From positions 1 to 12,623 of the forward strand of contig CAYLZW010000168.1 of assembly GCA_964388085.1 (NCBI GenBank): a stretch of 12,623 bases of DNA, given 5' to 3'. Of this stretch, positions 1 to 6,104 are shown piece after piece (position 1 is the stretch's first letter; each line of letters starts with the position of its first letter). The notes under the pieces are model-generated. The model saw only the letters and a program-made list of their open reading frames with translations. It did no database searches and was not told the DNA's origin. The DNA is from CAYLZW01 sp964388085 (lineage in GTDB: Bacteria > Myxococcota > UBA727 > CAYLZW01). The position numbers and the translations under genes are program-made.

Positions 1-479
1 TCAAGCTCGGCATCCAGAGCGCGCGCGGCGACATCGTGCTGTGCGACGAGATCGATCTCTGCGATGTCGACTTCTACCGCCGCGCGCTGCGCCGCCTCGA
101 TCACGACACCTGCGACTTCGTCGTCGGCTCGAAGGCGTTGCCGGGCAGCCGCGATCGACGCCCGTTCACGCGCCGGCTGGCCACGAAGGTCATCAACAAG
201 ATGCTCGCCGTCGCGGTCGACTTCCGCGGCACCGACACGCACGGCTTGAAGGCGTTTCGGCGCGAGAAGCTCATGCCTGTCGTCGAGCGCTGCGTCGTCG
301 ACATGGACCTGTTCGCCTCCGAGTTCGTCATCCGCGCCGGTCGCGAGGGCATTCGCGTGCAGGAGATCCCCATCGAGCTCGAGGAGCAGCGCTCGCCGCC
401 CATCCAGCTCGTCAAGCGCGTGCCGCGGGTGATGAAGGATCTCGCTCGCCTCACCTGGGCGATCCGCAAGCGTTCCTGA
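1..479 (+). CDS. Glycosyltransferase family 2, C-terminal part (5' truncated by window edge)
   Basis: The reading frame is open from base 3 and stops with TGA at 477-479, giving 158 residues of the C-terminal part of the protein; the true start lies left of the window. Visible motifs fit a dolichyl-phosphate-mannose-synthase-like GT2 enzyme: an 'ARGDIVLCDEID' stretch where the family carries its acidic metal/nucleotide-sugar motif, 'VVGSK' where relatives have a GSR motif, a basic 'RPFTRRLATKVINKML' segment, and 'DTHGLKAFRRE' matching the usual D(T)-x-GFKAF region. No membrane segment follows, so it looks like the soluble catalytic type that transfers a sugar to a lipid carrier or envelope acceptor at the inner face of the membrane. 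It converges with the phosphatase gene, with only 10 bases between the stops. Family assignment is fairly sure; donor and acceptor are unknown. Confidence 0.8.
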   Translation, partial: KLGIQSARGDIVLCDEIDLCDVDFYRRALRRLDHDTCDFVVGSKALPGSRDRRPFTRRLATKVINKMLAVAVDFRGTDTHGLKAFRREKLMPVVERCVVDMDLFASEFVIRAGREGIRVQEIPIELEEQRSPPIQLVKRVPRVMKDLARLTWAIRKRS

Positions 480-489
480 AGCGGGCCGC

Positions 490-1563
490 TCAGACGCGCT
501 CGGCGGGTCGCGGCTCGTCGTCGAGCAACGCGGGCAGGGCGCACAGGCGCCGCCTCGGCTCTTCGGCGCGCCACGACCACACCTGACCGTCTTCGATGAC
601 GATGGCGGCCGGCGCGCCACCGCTGGCGCCGATGCCCACGTCGGCGCAGATCAACCTGCCGTTGTAGCGGAGCGCCGGTTGGCCGCGGGCGCCGCCGGGG
701 ATCTGGTCGGTGCGCGTGTGCCCCACGATCATGGTCGAGGCGCGCAGGGTGCGCAGGGTCTCGCGCAGCTCCTCCTCGAGGCGTGGGCTCTCGCCGAGCA
801 CGAAGCGCCGGTTCCACAGCGGCCCGTCGTCGGCGAGCAGCAGGCTGTCGCCGCTCAGGTCCTCTTCGCGCTCGGGCAGCGTCGACCAGATGCTGAGCAG
901 CTCGTCGTGCAAGGCGGCGAGCCCGTGTTGCGCGTAGCGTGGCGCGAGCCCTCCGTGCGTCAGCAGCACCTGGCCGACGCGCACGGCCACGGGCAGCGAG
1001 CGCAGGAAGCGGCCGTGCTCGCCGTCTCGGCCCATGGCGCTCTGGTAGGCCGCCCGCCCTGGCGCGTGCTGCTCCTCCCAAGCGCGCAGCGCGCCGACGA
1101 TGGGCAGCGTGCGCCCGTCGCTGCGCGCGTGCGAGAGCAGCGCGTAGATGGCGCTCGAGCGCGACACCTCGAAGGCGACCCGCTCGGCGGGCGTGGCGAA
1201 TTCGAGCATCTCCTCGGGGGAGCACCACGCGAGGTTGCCGAGCGTGACCATGCACTCGTGGTTGCCGAGCAGCACCGTCACGCGACCGCCGCCCTCCTCG
1301 GCCTCCTGGGACAACCGCATCAGGCGCTCGATGGCCGAGCGCGCGGCGGTCCCCCGGTTCACGATGTCCCCGAGCTGAACGACGTGCGTGCCGGCCCCGC
1401 ACCAGCGACCGCGCGTGTCCGTCACGCCGTTGGCGCACAGGATGACCGCCAGCGCGTCGTCGTCGCCGTTCAGATCACCGACGACGAGCAGGCGCTCGGG
1501 CATGGGGTGCTCGACGGCCGTGACGAGGCGACCGTCGCCACCTTCGTGGGGCGGGCGGGACAT
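490..1563 (-). CDS. PPP-like metallophosphatase with variant metal-site motifs
   Basis: A 357-residue protein of the calcineurin-like phosphoesterase fold, most like bacterial PPP/Shewanella-like phosphatases. Motifs in order are GDLN (29-32), GDIVNRG (65-71), GNHE (100-103), HGG (203-205) and GHT (281-283). The order and spacing match GDxHG, GDxxDRG, GNHE, HG and GH of the family. Two positions differ: Asn32 replaces the usual metal-ligand His, and Asn69 replaces the Asp that normally pairs with the catalytic His of GNHE. It probably removes phosphate from a protein or small molecule in the cytoplasm, or could be altered in activity; no signal peptide or membrane segment is seen. The ATG at 1563 is preferred because GAGAAGG lies 7 bases upstream; Met21 (1503) has no comparable site. 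It follows the sensor kinase on the same strand after 70 bases, so co-transcription is plausible. Confidence 0.85.
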   Translation of the reverse strand: MSRPPHEGGDGRLVTAVEHPMPERLLVVGDLNGDDDALAVILCANGVTDTRGRWCGAGTHVVQLGDIVNRGTAARSAIERLMRLSQEAEEGGGRVTVLLGNHECMVTLGNLAWCSPEEMLEFATPAERVAFEVSRSSAIYALLSHARSDGRTLPIVGALRAWEEQHAPGRAAYQSAMGRDGEHGRFLRSLPVAVRVGQVLLTHGGLAPRYAQHGLAALHDELLSIWSTLPEREEDLSGDSLLLADDGPLWNRRFVLGESPRLEEELRETLRTLRASTMIVGHTRTDQIPGGARGQPALRYNGRLICADVGIGASGGAPAAIVIEDGQVWSWRAEEPRRRLCALPALLDDEPRPAERV

Positions 1564-1581
1564 GAGCCGACCTTCTCACGA

Positions 1582-1606
1582 CGACACGGCGGCGTCGACC
1601 GTGTCG
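1582..1606 (-). other. Intergenic hairpin between kinase and phosphatase genes
   Basis: CGACACGG at 1582-1589 and CCGTGTCG at 1599-1606 form a perfect 8-base stem with a 9-base loop. It sits in the 70-base gap between the kinase stop and the phosphatase Shine-Dalgarno site (1571-1577). On the minus strand it is followed by GTCGTGAG and not a U-run, so it is not a standard terminator. It may shape processing or relative expression of the two genes. In such GC-rich DNA an 8-base stem can also arise by chance. Confidence 0.3.
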
Positions 1607-1633
1607 AGCCACGCAGCGACGCGGGCGGCGGCC

Positions 1634-3247
1634 TCAGCGCTCGGCCCTCGCCTCGGCCTCGTCGGCGAGGCGCAGCTCGATGAGGAACGTGGCGCCCTTG
1701 CCCGGCTCGCTCTCGACGTGGATCCGGCCGCCCTGGCCTTCGACGATGCCCTTGGTGATGGCGAGCCCGAGGCCCGAGCCCTGGCTCGTGCGCGTGAGCA
1801 GGTTACGGGCCTGGTAGAAGCGCTCGAACACCCGCTGCTGCTCGTTCTTTGGCAGGCCCGGGCCGTTGTCCTCCACGCCGATGAGGACGCGGCGCCGCTG
1901 CGAGCGCGCGTACACGCGGATGCGCTTGTCCTCGCCCGTGTACTTGTAGGCGTTGCCGAGCAGGTTCAAGAGCGCCTCGACGAGCGCCTCGTGATCCGCG
2001 CGCACGGCGGGGAGATCGTCCTCGACGTCGCTCGCGAGCTCGAGCGAGGTGTGCTTCTCGGTGAGCAGGTGCGTCTTGAACGCGTCGAGCGCGTCCTTTA
2101 TCGCCCGCTGCACCACCACGGGGGTGAGCGAGAACTGACGTCGTCCGCTCTTGAGGCGCGCGTAGCCGAGCACGCGCTCGATCATTTCGGACAGGCGCTC
2201 GGTCTCGCGCGCGAGGAGCTGAATGCACTCCTCCTGCTCGTCGCGCGAGGCGCGGCCCATCTTGAGGGTCTCGATGAACATGCGGATCGAGGTGAGGGGT
2301 GTCCGGAGCTCGTGCGAGACGTGGCTGACGAAGTCTGTCTTGAGCGCGCTCAGCCGCGCCTCCTGCCACACGAGGCGCGAGATGATGACGACGCCGGTGA
2401 TGAGCGTCGCGTAGAAGATGAACAACAGGGCGATGTACACCGCCATGATGCGCGCCGCGGCGCCGTCGGGCGCCCCCGTGACCTGCAGCGAGTAGCGGTC
2501 GAAGGGCGCCGCCAGCCGTCGCACGGGGGCCTCGCCGCTGCCCTCCCCGAGCCAGCCGTCTTGCGCGGCCGCCGCGCTGCGGACGAGCTCGGCCATCAAG
2601 CGATCGACCGCGCCCACCTCGGGCTCGTGCGTGCTCGGCTCGACGACGGCCAAGGTCGCGCGCAGGTTGCCGTCGTCCGGCACCACCCGTGTGAGCCGCT
2701 CGCCGAGCGCCTCATCGTGCAGGAAGTAAGCGAACACGCGCCCCTCGCCGAGGTGCTGCACGCTGACCACGCCGGCGAAGGGCAGCGGCGATTCGAGGTG
2801 CGCGCTCTCGCCCGGCGAAAGCGGCGCTCCGAGCTCGGTGACGCGCGCGAGCAGCTCGCGCCCGCCGTGCTGCTCGAAGGGCCCCGCGAGCGCGACGGCG
2901 AAGGGCAGCTCCGCCTCCTGCACCTCGCCGCTAGGCTCGAGCAGCACGGCCGGTCCGACGGGGAAGCCGCTCGCGCGCAGCGCTCGCAAGGCCTGCTCGA
3001 AAGGCGCCGCCGACAGCTCCGTGCGCGCGGCGCGGTCGGTCATCTCGAGGATGCCGAGCAGCGCGGTCTCGGCGCGAAAGAGCAAGCGATCGGCGCGCTC
3101 TCGTTGTCGCAGGCGCTCGGCGTTTGCCTCGTTGCGCATGGCGACGATGGCGAAGCCGCTCATGAGCATCGCGGGCAGCAGCACCAGCGTGCAGAACAGC
3201 ACGAAGATGCGCCGAAAGCCGACGACGTCACGGTTTTCACGAGCCAT
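1634..3247 (-). CDS. Membrane sensor histidine kinase (orphan)
   Basis: A 537-residue two-transmembrane sensor kinase. TM1 is about residues 11-36 and TM2 about 267-294; the roughly 230 residues between them form a periplasmic sensor region I cannot assign to a named family. The cytoplasmic part has an H-box 'FVSHVSHELRTPLTS' with phospho-acceptor His312, followed by a HATPase_c domain: N-box 'LLNLLGNAYKYT' (Asn432), G1 'DNGPG' (460-464), F-box 'FERFYQ' (474-479) and G2 'GSGLGL' (490-495). All catalytic motifs look intact. No receiver domain is fused and no response regulator gene is adjacent, so it is an orphan kinase. The frame stays open up to an ATG at 3442, but that would overlap the divergent thioredoxin gene and add a non-conserved extension; the ATG at 3247 places TM1 correctly, though its ribosome binding site is weak. 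Likely co-transcribed with the downstream phosphatase. Confidence 0.93.
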   Translation of the reverse strand: MARENRDVVGFRRIFVLFCTLVLLPAMLMSGFAIVAMRNEANAERLRQRERADRLLFRAETALLGILEMTDRAARTELSAAPFEQALRALRASGFPVGPAVLLEPSGEVQEAELPFAVALAGPFEQHGGRELLARVTELGAPLSPGESAHLESPLPFAGVVSVQHLGEGRVFAYFLHDEALGERLTRVVPDDGNLRATLAVVEPSTHEPEVGAVDRLMAELVRSAAAAQDGWLGEGSGEAPVRRLAAPFDRYSLQVTGAPDGAAARIMAVYIALLFIFYATLITGVVIISRLVWQEARLSALKTDFVSHVSHELRTPLTSIRMFIETLKMGRASRDEQEECIQLLARETERLSEMIERVLGYARLKSGRRQFSLTPVVVQRAIKDALDAFKTHLLTEKHTSLELASDVEDDLPAVRADHEALVEALLNLLGNAYKYTGEDKRIRVYARSQRRRVLIGVEDNGPGLPKNEQQRVFERFYQARNLLTRTSQGSGLGLAITKGIVEGQGGRIHVESEPGKGATFLIELRLADEAEARAER

Positions 3248-3381
3248 CCGGCGGGGGTAGCCATGCCTGCACGAAGCCGCAACGGCGCCCTCCCTGGCCT
3301 TTGGGCGGACGCCGGTTACAAAAGGGCGGCGGCCGCCGTCTAGAACCGATAGCAGGCTACAGAGAGGCAAGGAGAGCGTGC
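3248..3381. promoter_or_regulatory. Divergent promoter region, kinase / thioredoxin
   Basis: These 134 bases separate the divergent kinase and thioredoxin starts and must hold promoters for both, unless either is transcribed from elsewhere. A 12-base perfect palindrome CGGCGGCCGCCG lies at 3327-3338 and could be an operator, although palindromes of G and C are common at this base composition. For the plus strand, TTACAA (3316-3321) and TAGAAC (3341-3346) are poor -35/-10 matches with a 19-base spacer. No convincing promoter can be fixed by eye. Confidence 0.35.
3369..3375 (+). promoter_or_regulatory. Ribosome binding site that sets the thioredoxin start
   Basis: AAGGAGA lies 6 bases upstream of the ATG at 3382. 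It decides between that start and the in-frame ATG at 3301, which would add 27 residues overlapping the palindrome and any promoter. The 3382 start is clearly preferred. Confidence 0.75.
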
Positions 3382-3993
3382 ATGAGTGAACCCGCGCCGG
3401 CCGACGACAGAGATCGCGACCGTGAACCGCCGCGTGACCCACGCAGCGCCAAGGCCACCGTCGGCGAGCGCGTCGGCGTCGTCGCGCGCGGCGCGCTGTT
3501 CGTCGCGGCGCTCGTGTTCGCCGTGCTCGCCGTGCGTGGGCAAAACCGCCCGCTCGAGGAGGGTCAGCCGGCGCCGCCCTTGCCGCTCGTGTCGTTCGAC
3601 GGCGCCGCGTGGGATCTCTCGCGCTTCGCCGGTAAGCCCGTGGTGCTCAACTTCTGGGGCACCTGGTGTCCGCCCTGCTTACAGGAGATGCCGCACTTCG
3701 CGCGCGCCGCCAAGGCGTATGGTGACGACGTGGTGTTCATCGGCGCCAGCGTCAACAGCCCGCGCGAGGACGTGTTCCACGTGATCGAGCGCTTCGGCAT
3801 CCCGTACCCCATCGCCCAGGTGGACGGGAAGACCTCTGCCCGCTGGAACGCTCGCTCGCTGCCGTCGACGTATCTGCTCGACGCCGAGCACCGCGTCAGG
3901 TGGTCGGGGACAGGGGCGCTCAACCGGAGCGGCCTCGAGGGCCTCGTCGAAGAGCACCTCGGCGTCCCGCCGCCCGCCGCGAAACAGCGCTGA
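3382..3993 (+). CDS. TlpA/DsbE-like membrane-anchored thiol-disulfide oxidoreductase
   Basis: A 203-residue protein with an acidic/basic N-terminal tail, one transmembrane anchor (about 32-52) and a thioredoxin-fold domain (about 60-195) predicted to face the periplasm. The active site is 'WGTWCPPC' with redox cysteines 96 and 99, followed by 'LQEMP', typical of TlpA/ResA/CcmG relatives of the AhpC/TSA-Redoxin type. 'SLPSTYLLD' (159-167) supplies the cis-proline loop. The likely role is to reduce disulfides of exported proteins, for example apocytochromes c, or act in periplasmic redox repair. No cytochrome maturation genes are nearby, so the partner cannot be named. The neighbouring lipoprotein gene encodes a ten-cysteine tail, but it is convergent and a link is only speculative. 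A good ribosome binding site fixes the start. Confidence 0.92.
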   Translation: MSEPAPADDRDRDREPPRDPRSAKATVGERVGVVARGALFVAALVFAVLAVRGQNRPLEEGQPAPPLPLVSFDGAAWDLSRFAGKPVVLNFWGTWCPPCLQEMPHFARAAKAYGDDVVFIGASVNSPREDVFHVIERFGIPYPIAQVDGKTSARWNARSLPSTYLLDAEHRVRWSGTGALNRSGLEGLVEEHLGVPPPAAKQR

Positions 3994-4027
3994 CGAGGGT
4001 CGCCGCGCTCCGCGCGTGGCCCGCCAA

Positions 4028-4062
4028 ACGACGACGAGGACCGCGAAGGCCCTCGTCGTCGT
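4028..4062. terminator. Hairpin terminator between convergent genes, likely bidirectional
   Basis: ACGACGACGAGG (4028-4039) pairs perfectly over 12 bases with CCTCGTCGTCGT (4051-4062) around an 11-base loop. It sits between the thioredoxin stop (3993) and the lipoprotein stop (4090). Read on the minus strand the stem is followed by TTTGG, a short U-run suiting the lipoprotein gene; on the plus strand the tail is CGTTGTCG, less typical. Confidence 0.65.
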
Positions 4063-4089
4063 CGTTGTCGGGGTGCGGGTCGGAGCCGA

Positions 4090-5826
4090 TCAGCCGCCGA
4101 AGATGATGCACTGGCCGCTGAGGCAGATCTCCGGTGAGCAGCAGTCGGCGCTGGTGGCGCACGCGCCGCAGGTGCCGAACTCTCCGTTCCCGTCGGCCAG
4201 GCAAGCCTGGCCCTGCGCGCAGGCGTCGGTGTCACAGCGCCCGCTGCACTCCGGCGGAGGCTCACCTTCGCCCTCGCCTTCGCCCTCGCCTTCGCCTTCG
4301 CCTTCGCCTTCGCCTTCACCCTCACCTTCGCCCTCACCTTCGCCTTCACCTTCACCCTCACCCTCGCCCTCGCCCTCGCCAGGCTCGACACAGGCGTCGC
4401 CCGCGTTTCGAATGGCGCTGTCGTAGTGGAGCGTCGCCGAGGCGCCGAAGTTGGCGATGTCGACGAAGAGCGAGCCATAGATGGTCGTGCTGCCGCCGAA
4501 GCTGACGTCCGCGTTGGGCGCGTACACGTTGCCGTAGAAGTCGCTGGAGGCCTGAACGTCGATGTCACCGAGCACGTAGGTGCGCACGCTGGCCGGCGCG
4601 TCGACGTTTCCGAAGGTCGCGTTGCCCGCGATGATCAGATCGCCGGCGATGAAGATGTCCATCTCGGCGCCGTCGGCGACCGAGAAGCCGATGGAGCCGA
4701 CGTCGACGTCACCGTCGATGAACAGCACCACGCGGCCCTCGGCGTGAACCGAGAAGCCTTCGCCCGTGGTGACCCGCGAGATGTAGAAGCGGCCGCAGGG
4801 CAGCGAGATGCTGTTCGGGCCGCCGGGGCCCACCCACGCGTCGGGATCGAGGCCTTCGATGACGCCGCCGTCGGGACCGGGCGAGGTCAGCGTGCCGCCG
4901 TCGACGGCGCCGTAGATCTCGTTGTCGTTGTTGTCGCGGCCAAAGCCCACGAGGCCGGCGATGTCGAGCTTCTCGTCGTCACCGCAGGCGCAAGGCAACA
5001 CGACGGGGAAAGGATCGAGCGCGAAGGTGTCCCCCGCGACGACGGCGTTCGCGCCCGCACCCGGGGTGGTCGTGTAGAGGTCGCCCGCGACCGTGTAGGC
5101 GCTCGAAGACTTGCCCCTGATGAGCGCGTCCTCTCCCACGGAGACCGCGGTGTTGGCGCCGGAGGTAGCGTCGCCGTTGACGTAGAGCGCGCCACCGACC
5201 GTGCTCGAGGCGCCGCCCTGCACGTCGCCCCCGCCGACGAACAGCGATCCTGCGATGGTCATCTTCTTGCCGTCGGCGAAGGAGCCGTTCGTGCCGAACT
5301 GGCCATCGGTGCCGATGTTGGTGCCGCCGCCGACGAGCGGGGCGCCATAACCGCCGAGCGACGAGTCGAAGGAGTCCACTGTCAGGTTGCCACCGAGAGA
5401 GGTCGACGTGCAGGAGCAGAGCGCGAACTTGAACGTGTTCTCGGCGATGTCGCCGGCGCACACGTCGCCGCCACCCCCCACCAGCACGGGGGCTCCGGTG
5501 CCGGCGCAGAAGTCCGCCAGGTCCTGCTCGAGCGGGTTGCCGGCGTCGCCTTCTCCCTCACCTTCTCCCTCACCCTCACCTTCGCCTTCGCCTTCGCCCG
5601 TGCTGCCGTCCACGGGCACGCCTCCGTCTCCCTCCCCTTCCCCTTCCCCTTCGCCTTCGCCTTCGCCTTCACCCTCTCCCTCGCCGCCGTCCGCGACGCC
5701 GACGCTGCCGCCGTCCCCTCCCGAGACATCGGGCGGCGTACAGCCCTCACAGCCATTCAGCGCGATGAGCGCCGTGCATGAAGACAACAAGAGAAGGGAG
5801 CGGAGCTTTGCCGTCGATGAAGACAT
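4090..5826 (-). CDS. Gly-Glu-linker lipoprotein with repetitive beta-rich body and cysteine-rich tail
   Basis: A 578-residue secreted lipoprotein. A basic N-terminus and hydrophobic segment lead to lipobox LNGC with Cys26 (an alternative, LSSC at Cys17, would leave a very short hydrophobic core). Two Gly-Glu tracts follow: (GE)9 and (GE)8. Residues about 103-480 are rich in short Gly/Val/Ala/Asp units such as 'GSLFVGGGDV', 'GDLIIAGNATFGN', 'GDIDVQASSDFYGN', and end with 'YGNVYAPNADVSFGG' (about 431-445). That motif resembles the DUF7305 / polymer-forming repeat domains of surface and pilus-associated proteins and suggests a stacked beta structure. A third tract (GE)20 at residues 483-522 leads to a 56-residue C-terminal domain with ten cysteines, including a CC pair, probably disulfide-bonded. 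GGAGG just upstream supports the ATG at 5826. Function is unknown; a structural or adhesive surface role is my inference. Domain identity is from motif resemblance only. Confidence 0.85.
   Translation of the reverse strand: MSSSTAKLRSLLLLSSCTALIALNGCEGCTPPDVSGGDGGSVGVADGGEGEGEGEGEGEGEGEGEGDGGVPVDGSTGEGEGEGEGEGEGEGEGDAGNPLEQDLADFCAGTGAPVLVGGGGDVCAGDIAENTFKFALCSCTSTSLGGNLTVDSFDSSLGGYGAPLVGGGTNIGTDGQFGTNGSFADGKKMTIAGSLFVGGGDVQGGASSTVGGALYVNGDATSGANTAVSVGEDALIRGKSSSAYTVAGDLYTTTPGAGANAVVAGDTFALDPFPVVLPCACGDDEKLDIAGLVGFGRDNNDNEIYGAVDGGTLTSPGPDGGVIEGLDPDAWVGPGGPNSISLPCGRFYISRVTTGEGFSVHAEGRVVLFIDGDVDVGSIGFSVADGAEMDIFIAGDLIIAGNATFGNVDAPASVRTYVLGDIDVQASSDFYGNVYAPNADVSFGGSTTIYGSLFVDIANFGASATLHYDSAIRNAGDACVEPGEGEGEGEGEGEGEGEGEGEGEGEGEGEGEGEGEGEGEGEPPPECSGRCDTDACAQGQACLADGNGEFGTCGACATSADCCSPEICLSGQCIIFGG
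4261..4380 (-). repeat. Hexanucleotide tract encoding (Gly-Glu)20
   Basis: Twenty consecutive 6-base units, 120 bases, each encoding Gly-Glu on the minus strand. Units differ at synonymous sites: Glu is GAA 11 times and GAG 9 times; Gly is GGC 13 times and GGT 7 times. The tract links the beta-rich body to the cysteine-rich tail. Confidence 0.95.
5551..5598 (-). repeat. Hexanucleotide tract encoding (Gly-Glu)8
   Basis: Eight 6-base units coding for Gly-Glu near the N-terminus of the lipoprotein, with mixed synonymous codons (five GAA, three GAG for Glu). It is separated from the next tract by a short spacer rich in Gly, Asp, Val and Ser. Confidence 0.93.
5630..5649 (-). other. G-quadruplex motif on the coding strand
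   Basis: The minus strand carries G4-AA-G4-AA-G4-A-G3, four G-runs with loops of 2, 2 and 1 bases, which fits the classic intramolecular quadruplex rule with very short loops. It lies in the coding strand about 180 bases after the start codon, so it could form in mRNA or in single-stranded DNA. It may be only a by-product of GGG codon use in the Gly-Glu tract. Confidence 0.6.
5632..5685 (-). repeat. Hexanucleotide tract encoding (Gly-Glu)9
   Basis: Nine 6-base Gly-Glu units just after the lipidated N-terminus, with six GAA and three GAG codons. Its downstream end uses GGG for Gly, which creates a run of G-tracts on the coding strand (see the G-quadruplex entry). Confidence 0.93.
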
Positions 5827-6104
5827 GGGGCCTCCCGGATCGCCCGCTCAGCGTAGGCGAAGCGTTGGCGGAACGCCCGAAGCGAGACAGCGGCCGGTCC
5901 GTGGGCGGTTGCAACGTCTACACACACACACATCGGGCGCGCGCCTGGCGCGGAGCGCGCCGCCGTGATCCTCCTCACGGAACAGCTCGGATCGATCGGG
6001 AGCACCTTTCCGTTTGAGCGGCGCGCCGGGTCCATGTGAGCGAACCTCGGCCGCGGGCGCTGCCTCGAACGACGCAGTCCGCCGCCAAAGAAAGGACGGG
6101 ACCC
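5827..6104. promoter_or_regulatory. Divergent control region between two lipoprotein genes
   Basis: This 278-base gap has no supported gene. It should contain the promoters of both divergent lipoprotein genes. Visible structure: the 8-base palindrome GTTGCAAC at 5908-5915; an alternating AC tract at 5920-5932; the palindrome GGCGCGCGCC at 5936-5945 and a matching GCGCGCC at 5955-5961, giving alternative hairpins; and GGAAC at 5979-5983, which resembles an ECF-sigma -35 element but has no clear -10 partner. Near the right end, AAGGA (6091-6095) is the ribosome binding site of the next gene. Confidence 0.35.
5920..5932. repeat. Short AC dinucleotide tract
   Basis: Thirteen bases of strict A/C alternation, closely followed by GC alternation. 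This is a small simple repeat in the divergent control region. The alternation of purine and pyrimidine is of the kind that can favour left-handed DNA under supercoiling, but the tract is short. Confidence 0.6.

Noticed and set aside
476..494. AGCGGGCCGCT between convergent stops as a terminator
   Set aside because: The potential stem is 5 bases with a 1-base centre and no U-run; it is too small and its loop is sterically unlikely.
101..1438. A 445-codon open frame on the minus strand
   Set aside because: It overlaps the phosphatase in another frame and the glycosyltransferase in antisense; its composition is Arg/Ala-rich noise.
1388..3343. A 651-codon open frame on the plus strand
   Set aside because: It is antisense to the histidine kinase, whose catalytic motifs are intact. 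The product is Arg/Ala/Leu/Glu-rich without recognisable motifs.
4090..4260. A C-terminal sorting signal (MYXO-CTERM-like) on the 578-residue lipoprotein
   Set aside because: The tail is cysteine-rich but has no hydrophobic helix or basic end, so no sortase-type signal is present.
4016..4426. Plus-strand frames with long Ser-Pro repeats
   Set aside because: These are the complement of the Gly-Glu tracts and have no independent support.
4261..5685. Hexamer tracts as CRISPR-like or mobile-element repeats
   Set aside because: There are no spacers or terminal repeats; the units are contiguous codons in frame with a lipoprotein.
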